In this document: piece after piece, positions 1-10,830 of the stretch
Layout: every line of letters starts with the position of its first letter
Position numbering within the stretch: the stretch's first letter is position 1
The notes under the pieces: model-generated
Told to the model about the DNA's origin: nothing
Databases searched by the model: none
What the model saw: only the letters and a program-made list of their open reading frames with translations
Program-made: the position numbers and the translations under genes
NCBI GenBank assembly: GCA_027604685.1
Contig: JADHYX010000017.1
Coordinates: 1 to 64,000 of the forward strand
Direction of reading: 5' to 3'
DNA: 64,000 nucleotides
DNA from: Lobulomyces angularis
Lineage: Eukaryota > Chytridiomycota > Chytridiomycetes > Lobulomycetales > Lobulomycetaceae

Positions 1-867
1 ATTTCATTTTATTTTATTTTTTTTTTTAAAATTAAAGACCAACTGAATTTTTTTTTTTTTTTTCGTTTTTTATATTTTATTTTCTTTTTTAGAGTGTCAA
101 CTTTATCAATTTAAAATTTTAATTTTGAAAAGGTATTGGCAAACTTTCTTTTAAAGGCGAAAATAATTAAGTAATGAGTACTTTTTTTTTTTTTTAATAG
201 AGATACACAACACTTGAAATTTATTTTCCTAAAATTTAAAGATTTTTTTGATCTGGAATTTTTTTGTTTTTTGCATTTGATTTAAATTCTTTGTTTTAAA
301 AGCTACTTGATAGATTTTAACATGTATATTGATTGGTATAACAAGTACTTATCTCTATGAACAGGTATTGTTAAGCGAATTCTGCAAGGTATTTAAGTTT
401 ATGAAAACTTGTTTTCTTTGATTTTTTAGAAGAATTTTAGATAGATAAAGAGAATAAATGTGTTTTTAAATTATTATCCTGCTAATTTCTTTAAGATATT
501 TAATTTAAAACAGCTTTTTTTTTGAATTTGAACTGTCCAATAAAATAACAACAAAAAAAAAGTTGCAAAAAGTAGTATAGTTTAGATTATGATCAGTTTG
601 AGAGTATTTTCTTCAGATTGTTAATGTGATTCAGCAGTGGCAATTCTATGATCAACAAAATTAAATTTGATAAATCCAAAATTACATGGATCTACGATAA
701 AAATTGTTTTAAATTCATTGTCTTTTTTCGCTAATTTTTTTATTTAATAAATTAATTTTTTTCATTTGCAACTACATTTCTACTAATATTTTTTCAGTTT
801 TTCTTTTAACACAAGAAGATGAAATTGAATGTTACACCAAAAACAGTTGTTTCAATAGCAAAAAAGG
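1..867. other. intergenic, A+T-rich
   Basis: No open frame with family similarity on either strand. The stretch is dominated by poly-T and poly-A runs and ends in the 5' flank of the SEC11 gene. Confidence 0.6.
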
Positions 868-1560
868 ATGTTAGGTTTAAACAATTACCCAGTTAGAAAG
901 TATCTATCTCAGTTTTTAACGTTGCTTATAATGGGATGTGGAGCAGTAATGACATTCAAATTGGGGAGTTTAATTACAAATACTGAAAGTCCAATAGTGG
1001 TGGTAATTTCTGAATCAATGGAACCTGCATTTGCCAGAGGTGATCTTTTAGCTCTCTGGTTTGATAAGAGTCCTGTAGTTATTGGTGAAATTGTAGTGTA
1101 TAAATTACCTGGAGGCATATTTATTTAATTTTTAAATTTTAATTTTTTAAATTTTTTTTTTTTAGGTGATATTCCTATCGTTCATAGAGTTACTGAAATT
1201 CATATAAAGTAAAAAAAAATAATAATAATAATAACATAAATAAAAAAAAAAAAGTAAAAAAACAGGAAAACAATACATACTGACAAAAGGAGATAACAAT
1301 GGTCCAGATGATCGTGTAAAAACATAAAAAAGAAAAAAAAATTATTTTAATTTTCGTTATTTTATTAGGGACTTTACACACAATATAAACATTATGACAA
1401 CTGGTTACATGAAGATCATATTATTGGAAAAGTAAAAGGACACTTTCCATTTTTGGGATACATTACTATAATTTTTAGCGAACAACCGAAATTAAAATAC
1501 TTGGTCTTTGGCATCATGATTATAAGTACCTTGCTTTGGGAAAACAAAGAAGAAAACTAA
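868..1560 (+). CDS. SEC11: signal peptidase complex catalytic subunit SEC11
   Basis: Catalytic serine protease of the ER signal peptidase complex; it removes signal peptides from secretory and membrane proteins on the lumenal side. Four exons read as 868-1114, 1166-1208, 1255-1315 and 1369-1560 give 180 residues, the usual size. A single N-terminal membrane segment (about residues 13-35) is followed by the nucleophile box with SMEPAF (S in SMEP). Next come the GEIVVYK box and the PIVHRV box, with the His that replaces the bacterial lysine in ER forms. The TKGDNN box and a hydrophobic C-terminus complete it. The first intron appears to begin with GC rather than GT: reading through 1115-1165 restores PGGDIPIVHRV in frame. 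The exon 3 acceptor at 1254 lies in a poly-A tract and is less certain than the other joins. Family assignment is secure. Confidence 0.93.
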
Positions 1561-2078
1561 AAGAAAAAAGTTTTTTTTTTTTGGTTTTTTTTTAAATGAA
1601 TAGTAATTAATTTTATTTTTTTTTTTTTTAGCATAAAAAGTAAATTAAAACTTTTTTCTTTTTTTTTTAGATTAATTTCTTATTAATTTTTAAATTTTTT
1701 TTTTTTTAAAAATAATAAAATAAAAAAAAAAAAAATACTAAAATTGTTTAAAAAATATAATTAAAAATAAAATAATATTTTAATTTTTTAGCAATATTAA
1801 AACAAATCAAAAAGAATTTATTGGAATTTAATCTTCAAAACCGTTAGGAAATCACCAAGATAATCCTTTTGGTTTTTGAAAAGAATTAATTAAAAAAAAA
1901 ATAAAATAAAATTTGAAAAAGTTTCTGAGTATGAAAAAGAAAAAAAAAACTTGTTAATGTTTTTTAAATTTAACGGAGAAAACAAAAAAAAAAAAAAAAA
2001 AAATTAAATATATTTTTATTTTTTTTTATTTTCATATATTTTTATTAAAAAAATAAAATAAAATAAAAAACAATTATT
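1561..2078. other. intergenic, homopolymer-rich
   Basis: Between SEC11 and the mitochondrial carrier gene. Mostly long A and T runs; no coding signal seen. Confidence 0.6.
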
Positions 2079-3609
2079 ATGGAAGATGAATACCAAAGAG
2101 CATCTTTATTAAAAAAAAATTCTACTTCTGCTGATATTATTTTTGGTATTTAAAAAAAAGAAAAAGAAAAGAAATTATTTAAAAAAAATATATATATATA
2201 AATAAAATGTACACATTATTACTTTTTTTTTTTTGATTTCCTAAAATTTTAACCTAGTATAGGATCCCTCAGTGGTGTGAGTGGAAGAATAATTGAACAT
2301 CCTTTTGTAAAGTCAAAAAAAAAAAAAAAAAAGATTTACAATTTTTTTTTTTATTTTACTTAAACTAAACATTTTTATAATTAAAGGATACTGTTAAAGT
2401 AAGATTACAAGCAACTAAAAATTTCAAAGGTTTTTTTGATTGTGTACATAAAACATTTAAAACTGAAGGTTTAAAAGGATTTTATAAAGGAATAAGTGGT
2501 AAGCTGATGAGAAATATAAAAAAATAAAAAGAAAATTATAACTGGTTTACAAAATTTTAAATTAATAAAATAAAAAAAAAAAAAATTAGTTCCATTGTTT
2601 GGCTCAGTATTAGAATTTGGCGTTTTATTCAACTGTTACTCATTTTTTCAATCAAAAATAAAATATTATCTAACACATCAAGCAGAAGAGGAAACTTTAA
2701 CTTCTATCAAACACTTAATTTTTGCTGGATCTCTTTCAGGTGGAACCGTTAGTTTTCTTTTAACTCCAGTAGAGTTAATAAAATGTAATCTTCAAGTACA
2801 AGATGTTTTGTTGCAAAACGAAACTGCAGTACTTGAAAATAGAGTGAGATACAGGGGCCCATTTAATGTTATTACAACTGTTTTGAAGGTTAATGGAATT
2901 GCAGGAATGTATAGAGGTATTTTTTTTGTAAAAATAAAAAAATGATAATAAAAAATGAAGGTCACTTGGGAACATTTTTGAGAGAGTCGGTTGGATGTGG
3001 AGCTTGGTTCGGAAGTTACGAAAGTGTTTGCAACTTATTTTTAAAATATTCTACAAACAATAAAAAAAAAAAAGATGATTTGAATCCACTTCAACTAATG
3101 GTTGCTGGTGAGTACAAAAAAAAAAAAAAATTAAATTAAAAAAAATTTTAAAGTATTTTTTGTATTTATTCACAATTTTTTTTTTTTTTTTAATAAAGGC
3201 GCTGCTGCTGGGATGACATATAATGCTGCCTTTTTTCCAGCAGGTTTTTCTTTTTTTTTATTAATTTTTTAATTTAAAAGCTAGAGTTTTTAATGCTAAT
3301 TCTTATATTATCTATTTATTTTTAAATTAAAATATAGATGTTATTAAATCAGTTCAACAAACACAAAATCTAAGTAACAAAAAAGGATTTTTTCAAATCG
3401 GAAGTGACATATATAAAACTCAAGGAATCAAAGGTTTTTTTAAAGGATTTAATATGACTGTTTTAAGAAGTGCCCCTACTTCTGCAGCAATTTTTTTGAC
3501 TTATGTAAATATAAAAAAAAAAAAAAATTAAATTAAATTTTATTAATACTATTATTATTTTTTTTTTCTTGTAAAATAGGAATTAATGACCAGACATCTT
3601 GGAAATTGA
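2079..3609 (+). CDS. mitochondrial carrier, ORT1/SLC25A15-like
   Basis: Inner-mitochondrial-membrane solute carrier. Eight exons (2079-2145, 2263-2306, 2387-2498, 2590-2916, 2961-3107, 3199-3243, 3338-3504, 3580-3609) join to 312 residues, the normal carrier length. All three repeat signatures are present in order: PFDTVKVRLQ, PVELIKCNLQ with Glu in the acidic position, and PADVIKS. The second repeat's PVELIK and the later block FLRESVG..AWFGSYE resemble the basic amino-acid branch (yeast Ort1, fungal arg-11, animal SLC25A15), which exchanges ornithine for citrulline, arginine or protons. Substrate is inferred from these blocks, not proven; a carnitine-type carrier is the main alternative. 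No cleavable presequence is evident, as expected for carriers. Confidence 0.88.
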
Positions 3610-3934
3610 ATAAACGATACTTTTTTTTTTTTTTTTTTTTTTGCTAGACTTTAGATTTAATTTGGTAATAATTAAAGAAAAAAGTAGAAATTTGTTTTTA
3701 TAAATTATTTTTTATTTTTTTTGAAAATTAATATACTACAGTTACATATATACAATATAGCATTAAGAAGGGAAAAAAAAATTTTTTTAATTAAAATAAG
3801 ATTAAAAAAAAAAAATATCTGTTTTTCTTTTTTAAATTCTAATTAGCAGGTTTTTCCTTTAAATTTTATTTTAATTTTTTTTTTTAAGAAAGGTTTCTTT
3901 TCTTTTTCTAAAATTTTTTTTTTGGGTTGAAATA

Positions 3935-4647
3935 TCACAGATTTTTATCTTCAGCTATTTCGTATAACGAACTTGTTCTAACTAGATTAACATAATATCT
4001 AGAAAAAAATAAAAAAAAAATTTTGAATAGAAATGTTGTTAAATAAAAAAAATTTTTTTTTATTTTTACTGTTGCATGGATTCAGCATTGGAGGCTAACC
4101 TCCAGTCTATCATTTTACAAAACTCCATTTCAAGAACATTTAATTCATTCAAGGATATTCCACCAACCTTTTTTTTTTTTTTAAAAAAAAAAATTTTGTA
4201 TAAACTTTAATATAAATATTTTAATCTTAATATTTTATACCTTTCCAAAGTGAGTATTTGTACAATAAATATCACTGATAGCTTTAGTTCCGGTAGTGAT
4301 TGCAGAAATTATAAATCTGTGACTCGTTAAACTACTGAGCATAAAATTCTTGTTCTTGTCACAAATTCTATCAATGTAAATTAAAATTAAAAGTAAAACA
4401 GATTTTTCTATTGATGCATATTTGCAAATTCTAAGAAGATATTCAGGTATAGTGATTGAAGGTGCAGATCTTGAATGAAATCGAGTCAAAGTTTGTTGAG
4501 AGAGTGAGAAACTAATTTTTTAATATAGTTTTAATTTTTATTTTTTATTTTTTAATTTGATTAAAAATTATTAAAAAAAAAAAATAATAAGTTATTATTA
4601 TACCCATCATTATATGAAATTAGTCTACTGAGCATTTCACTGACCAT
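3935..4647 (-). CDS. Pho80-family cyclin
   Basis: Cyclin of the Pho80/PCL type, which partners Pho85-like CDKs; in fungi it links phosphate status to transcription and metabolism. Four exons on the minus strand end at about 4604, 4241, 4070 and 3935. The family blocks are contiguous: a FHSRS motif, then I.EYL.RI.KYAS.E, then LLILIYIDRIC, then SLT.HRF.I.A...KA..D, CTN.HF.KVGGI and LN.LE.EFCK.IDWRL, ending in a short QYYVNLV tail. The conservative start is the ATG at 4647, giving 158 residues. The same frame upstream still reads like the family, through a segment ending LCETNDIL. The ATG at 4705 is one base out of frame, separated by a run of seven A. The true N-terminus may therefore lie further upstream, behind an intron or a homopolymer error. 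Confidence 0.87.
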
Positions 4648-5498
4648 GTTTAAAATATCGTTGGTTTCACATAAGTGAAAAAAGATAGGAAGTTGAATTG
4701 GCATTTTTTGATTTAAAAAAAAAAGTATTTTTTCTTTAAATTTTTTTTTTATTTTTTTAAATATAAAAAAAAAAAAAAAAAAATATGAAAAATTTATGTT
4801 TTATATACAATTTTTTTTATTTTTATTTTTTTTTTTTGTTGAAAAATTTATGTGGTATGTTACACGAAAAAAACACGTTTAAAGAATTTTTTATTAAAAA
4901 GTGATTATTTTTTTTTGATTTTTTAATAAGAAATTTTGATTTTTTTTATTTGTTTGGAGGATTTTAAAGTACTTTTAATACCAAAAAGCTATCTAATAAC
5001 TTCTACTAAAAATCCATATTCAACCTACTTCATTAAACTACTCAAATCCACATTCAACTTACTTCATTAAATTTCCATGCTAAACTTGGTTTAATAATAG
5101 CTTCCATTTTAAAATCATCTGGTAATTCCTAGTTATATCATATACTATATAACTAACTTATTTATCACATAGTATCATATAATATGATATTATATCACAT
5201 ATGATATATTGTATGATACACTTACTTCAAACATCATGTATAATATCTAACAATAATTTATTACTATTTTTACTATTTTATTATATAAATATCTTTTTTT
5301 TATTCCTCTCTTCACTCACTTCCTTAAAAATTTCCCATATCCTCTATACTATTTCATTAAATCTCGTAAACCTCCATCTCAAACCCTCAAAAAAATAAAT
5401 AAAAAACGTTTTCTATTTTTAACGTTTAATTTTTTTTTTTTTTTTTTTTTAATTAAAATATAACTTTATTCTTTTTTTTTTTTGTAATTATATTATTT
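4648..5498. other. intergenic with short direct repeats
   Basis: Upstream of the cyclin and downstream of PUS1, which read in the same direction. It contains poly-A/poly-T runs, a pair of 26-bp near-identical direct repeats and an AT-rich stretch near 5130-5220 with short inverted repeats of ATAT type. The open frame at 5201-5398 has no family similarity and low complexity. Confidence 0.5.
5012..5071. repeat. two-copy 26-bp direct repeat
   Basis: Positions 5012-5037 and 5046-5071 match at 24 of 26 bases; the copies are offset by 34 bp. The shared core contains CTTACTTCATTAAA or its C-for-T variant. It lies outside any gene I can support and its role is unknown. Confidence 0.7.
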
Positions 5499-7564
5499 TT
5501 AATCTTCCTCTACATCTTCTTCTTCTTCCTCTTCCTTTTCCAACAATCCTCTTCCCATTTCCTTTAAACTGGCTGGCTTCAACTTTAAATCAATTTCTCC
5601 ATCTTTTTTTAACCACCAACTAAATTCCATTGAATGACTTTCTATTATCCTAATCCATTTTTCAAATCTAAATTTTACATAATTATAATTTTTTTTTAAA
5701 AATTTTTTTTTTTAAATTAAAAATACTCGTTAGTTTCCAATTCCTCATTAATAATTTTTGAATATATCCATTCCTCCTTTAATGTGTTCATTTCTTCTTT
5801 ATATTTTTCAAAATTAACTGGTCTTTTATCACTTTTTGTTACTCCTTTTAATTTATTGTTGTATGCCTCAAATATCGCCTTTTTTATTTTTTTAATTTTT
5901 TAATTATTCCTCTAAAAACTATGTTACCTGTTCCAACAATAATCCTAATGAAGGTGCTTTCGGAGTATTCACTTTTACATCTTTAAACAAATTTGTTATT
6001 ATTTTATGTGGCGTTTTTGTTCTTATGATCATTATCGCAAGTCCTAAAAAAATTAACCATTAAAAAAAAAAAAAAACATTACAAAAAAAAACTTACCAAC
6101 CATTTTTCTTATTTGATGCAACATAAAACTTTGTCCATGAACTTTTAGTGAAACCCACTCACTATTTTGCCTAATAAACGGTTTACTACACTACAGTAAA
6201 AAAAATAAATATATAAAAAAAAAAAATTAAAATTTTCTATTTTTTACCTCAAAAGATTTAATATATCGATTGGCATTTTTTTCTTTAAAGGCTTTTCCAA
6301 TTGTAAAATTATGAAAATTGAATGTTCCTTTATAACACTTTAAAATAACTCTCAATTCCTCCAAAATTTCCTCACTAACTCTAAATTTTCGTTTTTCAAT
6401 CATTTCTTCCGCTGTAATCGGCGATGAATTTTTAAATATATATTGTCCACTTTTTTCATTATATATTGGTTGGTTACTTTCCAAATCTATTTCTAACCCT
6501 ATTTTTTTTATTTTTATTTTTCTTTTTAAATATTATTTGTAATGAATGTTATATTTTATTACAGATAAAAATCTATTAAAAAAAAAAAAAAAGAAAAAAG
6601 TTTTTTACCTTCGGCAATCGCAGAATAAGGAAATAATGCAGGATTACTCTGTTGTAAGACATAAGTAGGCATAAGATATTCATATATTCTACTATCACAT
6701 TGAAATTTCGCATGAAAACCACCAGTAGTTGGAACATATCCATAAACTCGAATTTGTTTCGGTAAATTTTCATTAATTTTTTTTATCACATCTTCATCTT
6801 CAACAATCATTTTTAAAGAACAAACCTGTCCTGCAGCATGAACTCCTTTATCAGTTCTAGCTATCGATAATTAATATGATTAATTTTATTTTTTTATTTT
6901 TTTTTAATATTTTATTTTTAATTTTAATTTATATCAAATTATTCAAATTTATTTATTAATTTTTTTTTTTTTTATTTCGTGTTATTTTTTATACCTGCTC
7001 TCATAAAACCAATTTTATGTGGTGCCATTGCATTATCTTTAGAAACAGCTCCAGATGCAGCTAAAGCTTTGTGTAATTCATTTTCTATCGATTCTGCATT
7101 TGGATTTATTTGCATTCCTAAAAATTTAAAAAAAAATATTTTATTAAAAAAAAAAATTTTATTAAAAAAAAAAAAAAAAAAACCTTACCTTGATACCCAG
7201 TACCACAATAACCCATCAACAATGCAACTTTCTTTTTTGGTTTCTTTTCTTCTTTTTCTTCACCATCACTTTCTCTTTTTGTCCACTCTTTTACTTTTTG
7301 TCCATTATATTTTATTTTTTTTTTTGTCTCAACATCTTCATTATCTTTATTTTTCCTTTTCTTTCCTTTTACAAAAAAATCATTTTTTTTTTTTACATCA
7401 TTTCCTTTTTTTAAACTTTCATTACTTATGTTTTTATCTAAAATTAAATTTTCCTCTTTGTTTTTTTTTCCTTCTTCTTCCAATAAACCTTTTGCTTCTT
7501 TTTCTTCAGGGTTTATAGGTAAAGTTTTCGTTTTTATTTCTTCTAATGATTCTAATTCACTCAT
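5499..7564 (-). CDS. PUS1: tRNA pseudouridine synthase, PUS1/TruA family
   Basis: Converts uridines to pseudouridine in tRNA (Pus1 family, nuclear or mitochondrial). Eight exons (7189-7564, 6995-7117, 6609-6860, 6248-6498, 6097-6190, 5928-6043, 5727-5878, 5499-5667) join to 510 residues. The N-terminal ~105 residues are Lys/Glu-rich and probably carry nuclear targeting. The catalytic domain starts at [14 protein letters not shown]. The catalytic aspartate lies in RTDKGVHA, followed by the FHAKF..D.R.YEY block and the fold-back NFHNFTIGK segment. The [27 protein letters not shown] motif is typical of PUS1. The C-terminus is an acidic Glu tract. All introns are short, and phases are consistent across the whole chain. 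Confidence 0.93.
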
Positions 7565-8262
7565 TATTATTTTTTTTTTAATATTTTTGAAGTGTTTAAA
7601 ATAGTTTAAATTATATAGAAATGAATAATAGTGAAAATTTTAGGGAAATGTGCCTATGAGCATAGGTGCAAAACTTTGAATACAAAGATGTTAAAACTTT
7701 AATACAATACTCCAATATTAACTTATTTAATTTTAATTCCAAAAAAACTTCAACTGTTGTTTATAAAATTCCTTTTTTTTTTTTAAACCTGCTAATATTC
7801 AATGTTGTAACCTGATTATAAAACAGGTTTTATTTTTTATTTTTTAAATTTTTTTTTTTAAAACTTTCAAAGTTTTTTTATTAACACTAAAAAATCAAAG
7901 GACTTTTCATTTCTACTTAAAAATAAATCTCAGCAGATAATTTTTTTTTCTAAAATTTGATTTTCTTACTAATTGCATTTAACACTTTTAATTATAAATA
8001 CAATGTTTAATCTATTAAAAAAATGTTTTCGCACTACACTGTTAAAAATCTTCTTGATCGTCTACTTTTGTTGATGTTAGTATTTTTCTGCTTCTATACA
8101 TTCACATTATGATTATTATCAATGATTCTCACAACAAGTTTCCTTTTTTATTTAAAACTATCGGGAAACGACAAATCGGAACCAAAAAATTTTTTTTTTA
8201 AAAAATAATCTTTTAAAATAAATGAAAATTTAAAAAAAAAAATAAAAAAAATAATTTAAGTT
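7565..8262. other. intergenic
   Basis: Between the PUS1 start and the protoglobin stop. No coding frame, repeat family or RNA gene recognised. Confidence 0.55.
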
Positions 8263-9106
8263 TCATTTTAAAAGATATTTTCCAATGGCAACACCTACAG
8301 CAGCAACACCTACTCCCACACAACAGAGCAAACCAGAATGGCTTTTAAAAGATAATTTGCTTTGTTGAACTGATTCTTCAACGGAATCTTTTGAGTAATA
8401 CTTTACAAAAAAATCTTTGAAACAAATAAAAAATTCAGTAGCATTTAAATTAAGACGCGATACCATTTTGAATCCAAAGCAACTTATTAAAAGCAACAAC
8501 TATAGAATCTTGCTCTTTTTTACTAAGGTTAGAATCTAAAACAATTTGAAAGAGAGCACTGGAAACAAAGCCAAACAAAGCGTTCACATGGACGTAATCA
8601 ACATTTATTTTACTTTTTTTTAATGGAGTATTTGTGTGAATTCTTCCAACCCAATCTAAGTAATTTACAAATTTTTCATCGTAATCTGCTGTAACAAGCT
8701 TAACTAAATATTTTGATAACATATCTGTTTTTCACAATTAAGTTCAAATTTATTTGTTAAAAAAAAATTAACAAAACAAAATTTTACCTTTACGAAACTT
8801 GATTACATCAGAACTCAAATTCAAGCTACTTAAATTTTTTTCTATGTTACCAGTGAAACCTTCATTTCTTTGTAAAAATATTTGTTTTGTAACATCAAAA
8901 GAAAAAAGTTTTTGATAAACTAGATCAACAATTTGAGGAACTAAAGGGGCAAGAATGGTAGCAGAAAGTTTTATAGCTTTAATATCGTTTTCATTAAAGT
9001 CCAAAAAGTCCCTAACATAGTTAAACCTGTATAAAATATCATTTTTGTGGGACTTTAGTTTCGTTGGGTCTATTACTGTTGCAGTGTTATTACTTTGCAC
9101 ATTCAT
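8263..9106 (-). CDS. protoglobin-fold (globin-sensor) protein with C-terminal membrane segment
   Basis: Three exons (8788-9106, 8464-8724, 8263-8414) give 243 residues. The order of motifs follows the fungal protoglobin / globin-sensor family. It runs YRFNYVRDFLDF, then a LAPLVP..VD.VY.KL..FD.T segment, F..RN.G.TG, KFRKDML..YL.KLVT.DYD, a histidine in RIHTNTP, VDYVHVNALFGF and a closing WIQNDFF. The family binds haem in a globin fold; the His in RIHT or the one in YVHV are candidate ligands, but I cannot decide between them. After the globin domain comes a short Ser/Lys-rich linker. A roughly 20-residue hydrophobic stretch (LLCCVGVGVAAVGVAIGKYLL) then lies at the extreme C-terminus, which would make this a tail-anchored membrane protein. 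No kinase, cyclase or methyl-accepting domain is attached, so what it signals to is unknown. Confidence 0.85.
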
Positions 9107-9811
9107 ATTAAAGTTACTAATATATATAAAATATTTTTATCTGGAAAAAAATTTTTATGAACGTATCAAAAGTAATTCGTTTTTTTTTGTTTTGTGACAC
9201 TCTATTTTGGTAAGAACTGTACTTCACTACTACATTAGGTAATATAAGGTATAATCTAATAGCAAGGTTTTTCAATTGTTTTAGTAATAAAAAAGCACTA
9301 GAACTTTTTTTTGAAAAAAGTAACTTTATTGCAATTTAAAGTAAATTTAAACCTTCTTTAACCGCTTCACATTAATCAGTAGTAATTTATGGTTCTTAAC
9401 CGAAGACTTATTCTGATTCTCATTTTAATTTCAGTAGTAAAAATTTGAAAACTTACTTTATGTGAAACCAAAGTGTAGCTCAGATCGAAATTTTTTAATT
9501 CCAAATTTTTAACCTACAATTTATTATCAAAAATGCACTAAAAAAAAAGTTGAACACTTATTGTCTGCTATCAAATTATTAAAGAATCAACACCAAATCA
9601 ATAGATTTTTGACTACAAAAAAAAAAAAAAATGCTCAATAAAATAATCTTCCTTTGCCATAAAAAAAAGTTGACAAAGTGAAAGGATATAGTAAGACAAA
9701 TGTAAAAACAAATTGTAGACTTCAAGATGATTCTTTTGTCACTCAACTAAAATACTATGATAATAATAATTTGAAAAAAAGAGTAAATTTATGGGTATAA
9801 AAAAAAAAGCT
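9107..9811. other. intergenic
   Basis: No coding signal found. This is the 5' flank of the protoglobin gene and the 3' flank of the TMEM208-like gene. Confidence 0.55.
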
Positions 9812-10283
9812 TTATTTTTTTTTAGCAAAAAACAGATAATAAACTTTACTACCAATTTTAAAAACTGCGAATAAAGGAACCACTAAAACAAATTAAAAAA
9901 AAAAATAAAATAATAAAAAAAAAATTTGAATTACCTAAATAAAACCAGTAAACTTTTTCCCAAACAAAAGTTGAAATTAAATTAAATAGCCAACTCAAAT
10001 AAATAACATCCCATACATAACTCACCAAACCAGTATCACACAAATCCAAATCAACTTCTACCAATCTACCATTTTCATCCCATACTGGCTTTGCCCCGTT
10101 TTTAAATTTGAAATATACCACAATATTTAGCATTGTAACTCCCCAATAGAACGGGTTTGCTAGCAATGTCTGAAAGTAGTAGCGAGCTACGAGGGTAAAG
10201 AGAAAAATCCGAACTGAATAAGATTTTAAGTTTTGTAAATGTTTTAAGTTTTCTTGATGCTTTTTTTTAATGCTTTGCTTTGC
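9812..10283 (-). CDS. SND2: TMEM208 / SND2 homologue, 5' end unresolved
   Basis: ER multi-pass protein of the DUF788 family, a component of the SRP-independent (SND) targeting route. Two exons are clear: 9935-10283 and 9812-9882. The readable chain begins AKQSIKKKHQENLK, an N-terminal basic block typical of the family. It continues through two hydrophobic segments, the loop AKPVWDENGRLVEVDLDLCDTG, a V.YVWDVIYLSW segment and the final WFYLVVPLFAVFKI helix. It ends in AKKK. The frame opens at a splice acceptor at 10284 with an in-frame stop just beyond, so the first exon with the ATG lies upstream. No convincing initiator exon is visible before the run of N at 10418-10427, so it may be lost in or beyond that gap. 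Confidence 0.82.
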
Positions 10284-10830
10284 CTAAGGTTAATATATAA
10301 TTTTTTTTTGGTTAATAAATTAATTTTTATTTCCATTTCTAAAATTTCCTTTTTTTTTTTTTTTTAAAATTCAACTCTAATATTTAATTTTTATTTACGT
10401 ATTTTTTTTTTTTTTTTNNNNNNNNNNAAATAACAAAAAAAAAAAAAAAGAAATTTATTTTATTTGTTAAATATTCCTTTCCTAAAAAAGAGTTTACCAA
10501 AGTGAAAAAAAGTAGTTCAATTAACTCCTCTTTATCCAACACTTTTATTCAAATTTTTAACAGTTAACTTTTTTTTCACGCAAGTTTGTAATGAATATAT
10601 CAACTCTGTTGATTCAAAACAACTACCTCAAAATAATATACTATTCCGAAGTGGGATGTATTTAATTTACCTATCATTACTATTATCTGCATTTTGTACT
10701 TTTTATCTTGTTAATTGTTTGCAAGATTTTACTGCGGAGTTTCAAAATTTTTTCAAAAATTTTATCAATAAAAAAAAGTTAATAGAACTTTTTTCTTTTT
10801 TAATCCAAGTAGAAAAAAAAAAAAAAAGTA
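10284..10830. other. intergenic with assembly gap
   Basis: Divergent 5' flanks of the TMEM208-like gene and the dynein gene. Ten N at 10418-10427 mark a scaffold gap of unknown true length, flanked by poly-T and poly-A. The frame at 10656-10901 overlaps the dynein start in another frame and is not supported. Confidence 0.6.
10418..10427. other. assembly gap (10 N)
   Basis: Ten consecutive N flanked by a poly-T run on the left and a poly-A run on the right. The number is likely nominal rather than the real gap size. Confidence 0.95.

Noticed and set aside
5201..5398. 65-residue hydrophobic frame
   Set aside because: Low complexity in an AT-rich spacer with short inverted repeats; no homology blocks.
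6979..7518. Plus-strand 179-residue frame
   Set aside because: Antisense shadow of the PUS1 exons; rich in Phe and Leu because it is the complement of Lys/Glu-rich coding sequence.
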